Of a DNA stretch of 64,000 nucleotides, positions 15,981 through 23,563 are shown piece after piece. The first letter of the stretch is position 1. The number at the start of each line of letters is the position of its first letter. The notes below the pieces were generated by a model. The model saw only the letters and a list, made by a program, of their open reading frames with translations, ran no database searches and was not told the DNA's origin. The position numbers were made by a program, and so were the translations under genes. The DNA lies in contig NZ_JAOXSR010000010.1 of assembly GCF_026163685.1 (NCBI RefSeq), positions 16,653 to 80,652 of the forward strand, read 5' to 3'. The stretch is from Oerskovia flava. Lineage in GTDB: Bacteria > Actinomycetota > Actinomycetes > Actinomycetales > Cellulomonadaceae.

Positions 15981-16934
15981 ATGGACGCCGTCGCCGGGCT
16001 GCTCGACGGCCCCCGGGCGCGGGGGGCTTTCCTCCTGCGCAGCCACCTGAGCCCGCCGTGGGGCCTGCGGATCGAGGACGAGGCCCCGCTGACGATCGTG
16101 CCGGTCCTGCGCGGCTCGGGCTGGGTCGGTCCGGCAGACGGCGCGCCGGGCCGCGACGCCGACCTGGGGGTGCACGTGGAGCAGGGCGACGTGATCCTCT
16201 TCCGTGGCCCCGACCACTACGTCGTCGCCGACTCCCCCACCACGGCGCCCCAGGTCGTCATCGGGCCGACCGAAGTCTGCCGCCCCGTCGACGGCGGGGC
16301 CTCGCCGATGACGGTGCTGGGCGTGCGGTCGTGGGGCAACGACCCCGACGGCGAGACCGTCATCATCACCGGGACGTACCCCCTCGACGGCGAGGTCGGG
16401 GGCCGCATCCTACGGGTGCTGCCCCAGCGCGTCGTCCTCCGGCGCGGCGAGGTCGACGCGACCCTCGTCGAGATGCTCGCGCGCGAGGTCGTGCAGGACC
16501 TGCCGGGCCAGGAGGCGGTCCTCGACCGGCTGCTCGACCTCCTGCTCATCTCGTGCCTGCGCACCTGGCTCGCCCGACCCGACGCACCGGGCTGGTACCG
16601 CGCGGACGCCGACCCCGTCGTCGGCGCGGCGCTGCGCCTCATCCACCACGACCCGGCGCGGGCCTGGACCGTCGAGCTGCTGGCCCGCGAGACCGGGCTC
16701 TCGCGCGCCGCGTTCGCCCGACGGTTCACCGAGCTCGTCGGCGAACCGCCCATGGCGTACCTCACGGGGTGGCGGCTCGACCTCGCGGCGGACCTGCTGC
16801 TCGAGGACGGCGCGACCGTCGGCTCCGTCGCGCGCGCCGTCGGCTACGGGACCCCGTTCGCGCTCAGCGCGGCGTTCAAGCGTGTGCGCGGCGTGAGCCC
16901 GGCCGCCCACCGCGAGCGTGCCGGTGCGGCCTGA
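15981..16934 (+). CDS. AraC-family transcription regulator (cupin-type sensor)
   Basis: 317 aa. The N-terminal half is a cupin-like sensor (AraC_binding_2/cupin_6 type: HLSPPWGLRIEDEAPL, VEQGDVILFRGPDHYVV). The C-terminal 100 residues hold two helix-turn-helix units (WTVELLARETGLSRAAFARRF and SVARAVGYGTPFALSAAF) and the conserved VSPAAHR end. TACCGT lies exactly 6 nt before the ATG at 15981, so a leaderless transcript is possible; GGAG also sits there but too close for a normal ribosome site. The frame stays open upstream, but those residues do not resemble the family. It probably controls the divergent NmrA/DUF1772 operon. Confidence 0.9.
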   Translation: MDAVAGLLDGPRARGAFLLRSHLSPPWGLRIEDEAPLTIVPVLRGSGWVGPADGAPGRDADLGVHVEQGDVILFRGPDHYVVADSPTTAPQVVIGPTEVCRPVDGGASPMTVLGVRSWGNDPDGETVIITGTYPLDGEVGGRILRVLPQRVVLRRGEVDATLVEMLAREVVQDLPGQEAVLDRLLDLLLISCLRTWLARPDAPGWYRADADPVVGAALRLIHHDPARAWTVELLARETGLSRAAFARRFTELVGEPPMAYLTGWRLDLAADLLLEDGATVGSVARAVGYGTPFALSAAFKRVRGVSPAAHRERAGAA

Positions 16935-16936
16935 CC

Positions 16937-17440
16937 TCAGCGCTCGACGGGCACGAGCTCGACGTCGAGCAGCAGGTCGGCGTCGACCGTCGCCGTGAGG
17001 TACGTGCCCACCGGCTGACGCCGCCGGTCGCTGGGCGAGCCGGGGTTGAGCAGGCGCATCCCGCCCGGCGAGACCGTGTCCCACGGGATGTGGCTGTGGC
17101 CGAAGACCAGCAGGTCCGTGCCCGGGTACGCCGCGTCTGCCCGCCGCTCGCGCCCGTCCTTGCCACCCGTCTCGTGCACGACGACGACCCGCAGGTCCTC
17201 GATCGTCGTGCGGGCGACCTCGGGCAGCCTGCCGTGCAGATCGGGGCCGTCGTTGTTCCCCGCCACGCCGACGAGGCGCGCGGCACGCGCCTCGAGAGCA
17301 TCGAGGAGGTCGACCGTGACCCAGTCGCCGGCGTGCACGACGACGTCCGCGTCGTCGACCGCCCGCCACACCTGCTCGGGCAGCGCTCTGGCGCGGGCAG
17401 GCACGTGCGTGTCGCTGAGCAGCAGGATCCGGGTCGTCAC
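16937..17440 (-). CDS. YfcE/MJ0936-type metallophosphoesterase
   Basis: 167 aa calcineurin-like phosphoesterase. Metal-binding motifs are in order: LLLSDTHVP, HAGDWVT, VAGNNDGPD, VVHETGG and VFGHSHIPW; GNND in place of GNHD is usual for the YfcE group. Members hydrolyse phosphodiesters in vitro with unknown natural substrates. The start is GTG at 17440. TATCGT lies 6 nt upstream on the minus strand, consistent with leaderless transcription, and there is no ribosome site. It converges on the araC-type gene with a 2-nt gap and diverges from the DDN-like gene. Confidence 0.9.
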   Translation of the reverse strand: MTTRILLLSDTHVPARARALPEQVWRAVDDADVVVHAGDWVTVDLLDALEARAARLVGVAGNNDGPDLHGRLPEVARTTIEDLRVVVVHETGGKDGRERRADAAYPGTDLLVFGHSHIPWDTVSPGGMRLLNPGSPSDRRRQPVGTYLTATVDADLLLDVELVPVER

Positions 17441-17500
17441 CTCGTCACGATAGGCGCAGCCGTCGCGCGGCGACGGGTGGTGCGGGCGAGGATGGGGTGC

Positions 17501-17929
17501 ATGCCGATCCCCCGCTGGGTAGCCCGGACCAACCGGCACGTGCTCAACCCGCTCCTGCGCCGCGCGTTCGGCCGGGTCCCTCCCCTGGCGGTGATCCACC
17601 ACGTCGGTCGGCGCAGCGGGCGACCGCGCGCCACACCGGTGTTCGCCTTCCGCGCCCCGACGCCACCGCGCTCCCTCGGCGAGGTGCGGTCGCTCGAGGT
17701 GCGGGTCGTCGTCGCGCTCACGTACGGCACGGACGTCGACTGGCTGCACAACGTCGAGACCGCCGGGAGCTTCGAGCTCGAGCGTCGCGGCCGCCGGTAC
17801 GTCGTCGACGACCTCCGGCGTGTCACCGGCGACGCCGGCGCACGCCTCGTCCCGGTGGTCGTGCGCGGCGCGCTGCGGGTGCTGCGGGTCGACGAGTTCC
17901 TCGTGGGCCGCGTCCGACCCCTGGGCTGA
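17501..17929 (+). CDS. Nitroreductase-family deazaflavin-dependent oxidoreductase (DDN-like)
   Basis: 142 aa. The conserved region is AVIHHVGRRSGRPRATPVFAF, followed by WLHNVETAGSFELERRGRRY, matching the DDN/FDOR-A split-barrel family that uses F420H2. ATG 17501 is preferred over the in-frame ATG 17492 because the GAGG-rich tract fits as its ribosome site. The natural substrate is unknown; mycobacterial relatives reduce quinones and activate nitroimidazoles. It is one of five probable F420-dependent enzymes in the window. Confidence 0.85.
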   Translation: MPIPRWVARTNRHVLNPLLRRAFGRVPPLAVIHHVGRRSGRPRATPVFAFRAPTPPRSLGEVRSLEVRVVVALTYGTDVDWLHNVETAGSFELERRGRRYVVDDLRRVTGDAGARLVPVVVRGALRVLRVDEFLVGRVRPLG

Positions 17930-17996
17930 TCCCTGCCCGCTCGCCTGACGTCGCGGCTCCCCTGACGTCGGAGCGGACGCCTGCGATGATGGGCCC

Positions 17997-18596
17997 ATGG
18001 CACACGACCTGTGGCTCACCGGCGACCCGGAGGCCGACCAGCTGCTGTCCACCGACGCGTTCGCCCTGCTCGTCGGGATGCTCCTCGACCAGCAGGTGCA
18101 GATGGAGGTCGCGTTCGCCGGCCCCGCCAAGATCGCGGACCGGATGGACGGGTGGGACGTGCGGCGCATCGCCGACGCCGACCCGGACGAGTTCACCGCC
18201 ATGGCCTCCACCCCGCCCTCCATCCACCGCTACCCCGGTTCCATGGCCGGGCGGGTGCAGGCCGTCGCACGGACCGTCGTCGAGGACTACGACGGCGACG
18301 TCACCCGGCTCTGGACCGACCCCGGTCCCGACGGCGAGGCCCCCGACGGCGCGCTCGTGCTCAAGCGGCTCAAGGCGCTGCCCGGCTTCGGTGACCAGAA
18401 GGCGCGGATCTTCCTCGCCCTGCTCGGCAAGCAGTACGGCGTCGAACCGGCGGGATGGAAAGAGGCGGCCGGGGCGTACGGCGAGGACGGCTCGCACCGG
18501 TCCATCGCGGACGTGACCGACCAGGCCTCGCTCGACGAGGTCCGGGCCACGAAGAAGGCCGCCAAGGCGGCGGCGAGGGCCGCGCGCTCCACGTAG
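17997..18596 (+). CDS. HhH-GPD-type base excision DNA repair protein
   Basis: 199 aa. The helix-hairpin-helix is LKALPGFGDQKARIFLALLG (about 122-142); the N-terminal FALLVGMLLDQQVQME is the start of the HhH-GPD fold. The length fits the actinobacterial family annotated as HhH-GPD base-excision repair protein, whose damage target is not established. The C-terminus is Ala/Lys-rich. GATGAT sits 6 nt before the ATG, again suggesting no 5' leader. Confidence 0.88.
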   Translation: MAHDLWLTGDPEADQLLSTDAFALLVGMLLDQQVQMEVAFAGPAKIADRMDGWDVRRIADADPDEFTAMASTPPSIHRYPGSMAGRVQAVARTVVEDYDGDVTRLWTDPGPDGEAPDGALVLKRLKALPGFGDQKARIFLALLGKQYGVEPAGWKEAAGAYGEDGSHRSIADVTDQASLDEVRATKKAAKAAARAARST

Positions 18597-18605
18597 GCTC
18601 GCCCG

Positions 18606-19691
18606 ATGAGCACGACGCGAGAGTCCGACGAGACCACCACGACCCAGGAACGGCCCGAGCACAGCCAGGGCGGCACCTACTCGGTCCCTGGCAAGGAGTT
18701 CGAGCGCGACACCCGGTACATCACGGCCCGGGTCACGGCGGACGGCCGCGACGGCTACCCCGTCGAGGCGGGTCGCTACCGGCTCGTCGCGGCGCGCGCG
18801 TGCCCGTGGGCGAACCGGGCGATCATCGTCCGGCGCCTGCTCGGGCTCGAGGACGCGCTCTCGATGGGGCTCGCCGGGCCCGTCCACGACGAACGGTCCT
18901 GGACCTTCGACCTCGACCCCGACGGGCGCGACCCGGTCCTGGGGATCGAGCGCCTGCAGGACGCGTACTTCCGTCGTGACCCCGAGTACCCGCGTGGCAT
19001 CACCGTTCCCGCGATCGTCGACGTCACCACGGGCGCCGTCGTCACCAACGACTTCGCCCAGATGACCCTCGACCTGTCGACCGAGTGGCAGCCGTTCCAT
19101 CGCGACGGCGCACCCGACCTGCTCCCCGCCGCGCACCGCGACGAGCTGGACGACGTGATGCAGCACGTGTTCACCGAGGTCAACAACGGTGTCTACCGCT
19201 GCGGGTTCGCCGGCTCCCAGTCCGCCTACGACAGCGCGTACCAGCGGCTGTGGGCCGCGCTCGACGAGCTCGAGGAGCGGCTCGGCCGGCAGCGGTACCT
19301 CGTGGGCGAGACCATCACCGAGGCCGACGTGCGGCTGTTCACCACGCTCGTGCGCTTCGACGCCGTCTACCACGGGCACTTCAAGACCAACCGGAACAAG
19401 CTCAGCGAGATGCCCGCGCTGTGGGGCTACGCGCGGGACCTGTTCCAGACCCCCGGGTTCGGCGACACCGTGGACGTCGAGCAGATCAAGCAGCACTACT
19501 ACGTGGTGCACCGGGACATCAACCCGTCGGGGATCGTGCCCGCCGGCCCGGCCCTCGACGGCTGGCTCACGCCCCACGGGCGCGAGGAGCTGGGCGGACG
19601 GCCCTTCGGCGACGGCACACCCCCGGGTCCGGTGCCGGACGGCGAGCGGGTCGCACCCGGCCACTCGCCGCTCGCCCGGGTCGACGACTGA
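18606..19691 (+). CDS. Xi-class glutathione S-transferase-like reductase (mycothiol-type)
   Basis: 361 aa. The catalytic Cys66 lies in ARACPWANRAI, the CPWA motif of xi-class glutathionyl-hydroquinone reductases (YqjG/ECM4). The C-terminal helical domain contains TITEADVRLFTTLVRFD and conserved tyrosines (FDAVYHGHFKTN). Actinomycetes usually lack glutathione, so mycothiol is the likely thiol (inference). TAGGCT lies 6 nt before the ATG and there is no ribosome site, so the transcript is probably leaderless. The start falls 9 nt after the repair gene. Confidence 0.9.
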   Translation: MSTTRESDETTTTQERPEHSQGGTYSVPGKEFERDTRYITARVTADGRDGYPVEAGRYRLVAARACPWANRAIIVRRLLGLEDALSMGLAGPVHDERSWTFDLDPDGRDPVLGIERLQDAYFRRDPEYPRGITVPAIVDVTTGAVVTNDFAQMTLDLSTEWQPFHRDGAPDLLPAAHRDELDDVMQHVFTEVNNGVYRCGFAGSQSAYDSAYQRLWAALDELEERLGRQRYLVGETITEADVRLFTTLVRFDAVYHGHFKTNRNKLSEMPALWGYARDLFQTPGFGDTVDVEQIKQHYYVVHRDINPSGIVPAGPALDGWLTPHGREELGGRPFGDGTPPGPVPDGERVAPGHSPLARVDD

Positions 19692-19747
19692 CGACGTCCG
19701 TCGCGCGGCGCCGCGGGAACGGGTCCGACGAGGGCTAAGGTCGGCGC

Positions 19748-20935
19748 GTGACCTCGGAACCGGGCGCGTCGGCGCCGCCGCCCACGACCCTCGCCCCGGC
19801 GACACGGACCGTGCTGACGCTCGCCGCGGCGGTCGTCCTGCTCGCCGGGCTGCACGCAGCGAACGAGATCGTCGCGCCGATGCTGCTCGCCGCCGTGATC
19901 GTCATCATCTGCCACCCCGTGCGGTTCCCGCTGGAGGCGCGGGGCTGGCCGCGCTGGGCCGCGACGACCGTGGTCGTGGTGGTCGCGTACCTCATCCTCG
20001 CGGCACTCCTGGCGATGCTCGTCTTCGCGGGGTTCCAGTTCGCCGACCTCGTCCGCGAGTACCTCCCGCAGCTGCGGTCCTCGGTGCTCGACGGGGTCGA
20101 CGCGCTCTCCGCCCTGGGCATCGACACCGACCTCGCCGCCACGGCGACGGCGTGGCTCGAGCCGTCCCGCGTGCTCGCGCTCGCCGGCGACATCAGCGGC
20201 ACCGTCCTCGGCATCGCGACGGCCCTGTTCTTCGTCCTCGCCTACGCGATCTTCATGGCCGCCGATGCCGCACGGTACTCGACGGCGTCCCGCGTCTTCG
20301 GTTCCTCGCGCGCGGACGAGATCGGCCGGGCGACCCGGTTCAGCAGCGGCGTGCGGCGCTACTTCGTCGTCAACGCGTCGTTCGGCGCGGTCGTCGCGGT
20401 CATCGACGGGATCGCGCTGGCGATGCTCGGCGTCCCCGCTCCTGTCGTGTGGGCGATCCTCGCCTTCGTGACGAACTTCGTGCCGAACATCGGCTTCGTG
20501 CTCGGACTCGTCCCACCCGCCATCATGGCGTTCGTCGTCGGCGGGTGGCCGCTCGCGCTCGCCGTCGTGGCGATCTACTGCCTGGTCAACGTGGTGCTCC
20601 AGGTGCTCGTGCAACCCAAGTTCGTCGCGGACGCGGTGAACCTCAGCCTCACCCTGAGCTTCGTGTCCGTCGTGTTCTGGACGTTCGTCATCGGTCCGCT
20701 GGGCGCGATCCTCGCGATCCCCCTCACGCTGCTCGTACGTGCGGTGCTGGTCGAGGGCGACCCGCGTGCGACCTGGCTGCGCTGGCTCTCCGGGGACGCG
20801 GTGCCTCCGGCAGCCCGTCCCGCCGCTTCCTCGGGAGACCCGCACGTCGCGGAGCCCGACACAGACGGCGAGAACGTCGGCACGACGAGGGCTGGCGCCG
20901 TCGACCGCGCGGACGGCGCCACGCCGGATCCCTGA
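19748..20935 (+). CDS. AI-2E family transporter (YdiK/TqsA type)
   Basis: 395 aa integral membrane protein with about seven to eight hydrophobic segments. The family signature PNIGFVLGLVPPAIMA and the final PLGAILAIPLTLLVRAVLVEG are clear. Members export small molecules or exchange ions; autoinducer-2 transport is shown for only a few. The N-terminus and the last 50 residues are hydrophilic. The start is GTG at 19748 with TAAGGT ending 6 nt before it and no ribosome site, a leaderless arrangement. Confidence 0.9.
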   Translation: MTSEPGASAPPPTTLAPATRTVLTLAAAVVLLAGLHAANEIVAPMLLAAVIVIICHPVRFPLEARGWPRWAATTVVVVVAYLILAALLAMLVFAGFQFADLVREYLPQLRSSVLDGVDALSALGIDTDLAATATAWLEPSRVLALAGDISGTVLGIATALFFVLAYAIFMAADAARYSTASRVFGSSRADEIGRATRFSSGVRRYFVVNASFGAVVAVIDGIALAMLGVPAPVVWAILAFVTNFVPNIGFVLGLVPPAIMAFVVGGWPLALAVVAIYCLVNVVLQVLVQPKFVADAVNLSLTLSFVSVVFWTFVIGPLGAILAIPLTLLVRAVLVEGDPRATWLRWLSGDAVPPAARPAASSGDPHVAEPDTDGENVGTTRAGAVDRADGATPDP

Positions 20936-21046
20936 CCCCCGATCCGTCGGCGGACGCAGGACGAGTGCGGGCTGTCCCGCTGATCCCGGCATCGGCCGCC
21001 AGGGCATCACGGCGCACGGCGACATCGCCCGCATCGACGTGCCGCG

Positions 21047-21433
21047 CTAGGGCGGACCCAGGACCCGGCCGTCGGGGTCGCCGGGCCGTCGCGGGCGCAG
21101 CATGGCGGGGGCCGGCCACGGCAGCGCGAACCGCTCGACGGGGACGTCGATCGCGCCGAAGTCGTCCGTCTGGACCACGACGCCGTCCGGTGTGACCTCG
21201 ACGAGGCGCACCCGCAGCGGCTCGCCGCCGTCCTGCTCGAGCATCCACACGTCGGCGAGCCACGCCAGCCCGGTGTCCTCGAGCGCCTCCTCGGCGGTCG
21301 TCCAGTCGACCGGGCCCGTCATGTCGTGGCCAAGGATCGAGACCGCGACCCAGTCGTCGGCCTCGGGCCTGATCCACCCGATGGGTTCGCGGTCGTCGTG
21401 TCGGCGGTGCGGGATCCAGTCGGCGGGCAGCAT
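21047..21433 (-). CDS. Conserved hypothetical protein, 128 aa
   Basis: Soluble, acidic and tryptophan-rich (DWIPHRRHDD, GWIRPEADDW, LAWLADVWML). No catalytic motif is recognised. It has high third-position GC, and TAGGCT lies exactly 6 nt before the ATG, as at several leaderless genes here, which supports it being real. The 111-nt gap after the AI-2E gene, with which it converges, holds nothing I recognise. The function is unknown. Confidence 0.75.
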   Translation of the reverse strand: MLPADWIPHRRHDDREPIGWIRPEADDWVAVSILGHDMTGPVDWTTAEEALEDTGLAWLADVWMLEQDGGEPLRVRLVEVTPDGVVVQTDDFGAIDVPVERFALPWPAPAMLRPRRPGDPDGRVLGPP

Positions 21434-21476
21434 CGTGCCAGCCTAGGGACGGCGAAACCTCGATGTCCCGCTCTTT

Positions 21477-21548
21477 GCCGAGGTAGAACCACTGTCGCCG
21501 AGGTAGAACGCCCGAACGTTCTACCTCGCGGACCGGGGTTCTACATCG
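21477..21548. repeat. GCCGAGGTAGAAC repeat cluster, site 1
   Basis: Two direct copies of GCCGAGGTAGAAC (21477-21489 and 21497-21509, 20 bp apart) face an inverted copy GTTCTACCTCGC at 21518-21529 and a decayed one at about 21538-21548. The block fills the gap between the F420 ligase stop and the upstream end of the hypothetical gene. The same 13-mer with the same 20-bp spacing recurs at 48728-48829. It can fold and may end cofE transcription. Confidence 0.75.
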
Positions 21549-21552
21549 TGGG

Positions 21553-22488
21553 TCAGGCCTCGGGTACCGGTTCGCTGCCCTGACCCTCGAGGAGGCCCTC
21601 GGCGAACCCTTCCTGGTAGCCGTCGGCGTAGCCCGACTCGGCGCCGTCGTCGTAGCCGCGCTCGTACGCCTCGGTGCTGCCCTCGCGGAACATGTCGTCG
21701 TCGGCCGCGCGCACGATCACGCGGGCGCCCGGGCCGTCGTCCGCGGTCACGAATCGGCCGAGCCCGCGCACGACGGCGACCGGCCGCCCGGCGGTCTTGC
21801 CCCGCACCAGCTCGCTGGCCGCGGCGATCTCGTCGGCGACCGCCGTCACCGTCACCGACAGCTCACGACCGTGAGAGTCGGTACCCCCGCGCAGGTCCTC
21901 CAGCGGCACGACGCCGGCGCACCCGATCGCGAGATCGGTCAGACCCTCGCGCCACGCGCGTCCGGCGGTGTCGCTCACGACGACGCCCACCCGCACGCCG
22001 AACCGCTCCTGGAGCGCCGCACGCAGGGCGCGGGCCGAGGCGTCGGGGTCGACCGGCAGGAGCAGCACGGTCCCGTCCGGCGTGTTGGAGGCGTCGACCC
22101 CGGCCGCGGCCATGACGAGACCGAGCCGGTTCTCGACGATCCGCAACGTCCCGCCGGGGTGCGTGCGCGAGGCCACGACCCGCACCGTCTCGGCCGTGAT
22201 CGCGTCCTCGCGGTCGCTCGCCGCGACGACGCGGCCCTCCGCCTTCGACACGACCTTGCTCGTCACGACGACCACGTCGCCGTCGGCCAGCGCACCGCCC
22301 GGTCGGGGCGCCGCCTCGAGGGCGTCCGCGATCATCCCGGCGAGGTCGTCGCCCGGCGCGACCTCCCCGATGCCCGACGGCGCCCACACCGCGAAGGAGG
22401 CGTCCTCGCCCGGGTGCCCGGCGGCGTCGGGCACGTCGGGGTCGGGCACGTCGGCGTCGGGCACGTCGCCCGCGGCAGGTCCACTCAT
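21553..22488 (-). CDS. cofE: Coenzyme F420-0:L-glutamate ligase
   Basis: 311 aa GTP-dependent ligase that adds glutamate to F420-0. The CofE core runs from [16 protein letters not shown] through [35 protein letters not shown] and [19 protein letters not shown], ending at DDMFREG. About 20 residues of (V/A)PD repeats precede it. Mycobacterial FbiB has a C-terminal nitroreductase-like domain; here it is absent and a 35-residue tail of YxxGY-type repeats ([17 protein letters not shown]) follows. The ATG at 22488 overlaps the FGD-like TGA by 4 nt, coupling cofactor synthesis to a cofactor user. fbiA and fbiC homologues are not in the window. Confidence 0.92.
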   Translation of the reverse strand: MSGPAAGDVPDADVPDPDVPDAAGHPGEDASFAVWAPSGIGEVAPGDDLAGMIADALEAAPRPGGALADGDVVVVTSKVVSKAEGRVVAASDREDAITAETVRVVASRTHPGGTLRIVENRLGLVMAAAGVDASNTPDGTVLLLPVDPDASARALRAALQERFGVRVGVVVSDTAGRAWREGLTDLAIGCAGVVPLEDLRGGTDSHGRELSVTVTAVADEIAAASELVRGKTAGRPVAVVRGLGRFVTADDGPGARVIVRAADDDMFREGSTEAYERGYDDGAESGYADGYQEGFAEGLLEGQGSEPVPEA

Positions 22489-23489
22489 CGGGTCAGCTTC
22501 GGCAGCACGTCGCGGCTGAAGACGTCGATCCACTCGCGCTGGTTGCGCCCGACGTTGTGCAGGTAGATGCGGTCGAAGCCGAGGTCGACGAACTTCTGGA
22601 TATAGGCGCGGTGCTCGTCCGGGTCGGACGAGATGACCATCCGGCCCTCGAAGTCCTCCGGACGCACGAGCTTGGCCATCTGCTCGAAGTCGTGCGGCGA
22701 GCGGATGTCGGCCTTGGGGAACTTCATCCCGCCGTTGGGCCACTCGGTCATGGCGTTCGTCAGCGCCTCGGCGTCGGTGGCCGCCCACGACATGTGCAGC
22801 TGAAGGACCTTCGGCATGTGCTCGGGGTCGCGCCCGGACTCGCGCACGCCGTCGTCGAACTTGCCGAACAGCATCGAGATCTTCTCGAGCGGCGCGCCGA
22901 CCGTGATGAGCCCGTCGGCGTGGCGGCCCGCCCGCTTGGCGGTGACCGGGCCCGCGGTCGCGACGAGGATCTCCGGCGGCACGTCCGGCATGGTCCACAG
23001 GCGCGTCGACTCGAGCTTGTAGAACTGCCCGGAGTGCTTGACGTCCTTGCCGGCGAGGGAGGCGGTGAAGAGCTTCTTGATGATCTCGATCGCCTCGAAC
23101 ATCCGGTTGATGCGCTCGGGGGCCTCGGGCCAGTACCCCGCGACGACGTGCTCGTTGAGCGCCTCGCCCGAGCCGAGCCCGAGCCAGTGCCGGCCGGGGT
23201 ACATCGCCGCGAGCGTCGCGGACGCCTGCGCGACCATCGCCGGGTGCCAGCGGAACGTCGGCGCCGTGACACCGGGGCCGAGGTCGCCGGTCGTGCGCTC
23301 GCCGAGCGCGGACAGCACGTTCCAGACGAACGCCGAGTGACCCTGCTGCGGGACCCACGGTTGGAAGTGGTCGGCGGCCATCACCCCGCTGAAGCCACGG
23401 CTCTCGGCGTACTCGCTGAGGGCGATCACCTCCGTGGGGTGGAACTGCTCCAGCATGGCGGCGTACCCGATGGTGAGCGCAGAAGACAT
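22485..23489 (-). CDS. F420-dependent LLM oxidoreductase, FGD-like
   Basis: 334 aa. It closely resembles F420-dependent glucose-6-phosphate dehydrogenase: [47 protein letters not shown] and the [18 protein letters not shown] end. FGD reduces F420 with glucose 6-phosphate, and the HFQPW His is a catalytic residue in that enzyme. This could be FGD itself or a related dehydrogenase; the family contains both. TAGGCT lies 6 nt upstream of the ATG with no ribosome site (leaderless type). It is the first gene of a two-gene operon with cofE and diverges from valS across 74 nt. Confidence 0.9.
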   Translation of the reverse strand: MSSALTIGYAAMLEQFHPTEVIALSEYAESRGFSGVMAADHFQPWVPQQGHSAFVWNVLSALGERTTGDLGPGVTAPTFRWHPAMVAQASATLAAMYPGRHWLGLGSGEALNEHVVAGYWPEAPERINRMFEAIEIIKKLFTASLAGKDVKHSGQFYKLESTRLWTMPDVPPEILVATAGPVTAKRAGRHADGLITVGAPLEKISMLFGKFDDGVRESGRDPEHMPKVLQLHMSWAATDAEALTNAMTEWPNGGMKFPKADIRSPHDFEQMAKLVRPEDFEGRMVISSDPDEHRAYIQKFVDLGFDRIYLHNVGRNQREWIDVFSRDVLPKLTR

Positions 23490-23563
23490 GGCCAGAGCCT
23501 ATCCCCGCCGACGGCGGTGGACACGTCCGTGACGCGACGACGGATCTGGGAAGATAGGTGACC

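Noticed and set aside
20936..21046. Small gene between the AI-2E transporter and the 128-aa hypothetical
   Set aside because: No start with a ribosome site or -10 and no frame longer than background; treated as empty.
21477..21548. Possible CRISPR array from the repeated GCCGAGGTAGAAC
   Set aside because: The spacers are only 7 nt, copies are in both orientations, and no cas genes are present. It is a palindromic intergenic repeat.
23490..23563. T-box or attenuator ahead of valS
   Set aside because: The gap is only 74 nt and shared with the divergent FGD-like gene. No T-box core, Val-rich leader or terminator is seen.
23558..23563. GTG 23558 as the valS start
   Set aside because: The AGGTG that best serves as ribosome site would include this codon. 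ATG 23564 is better placed.
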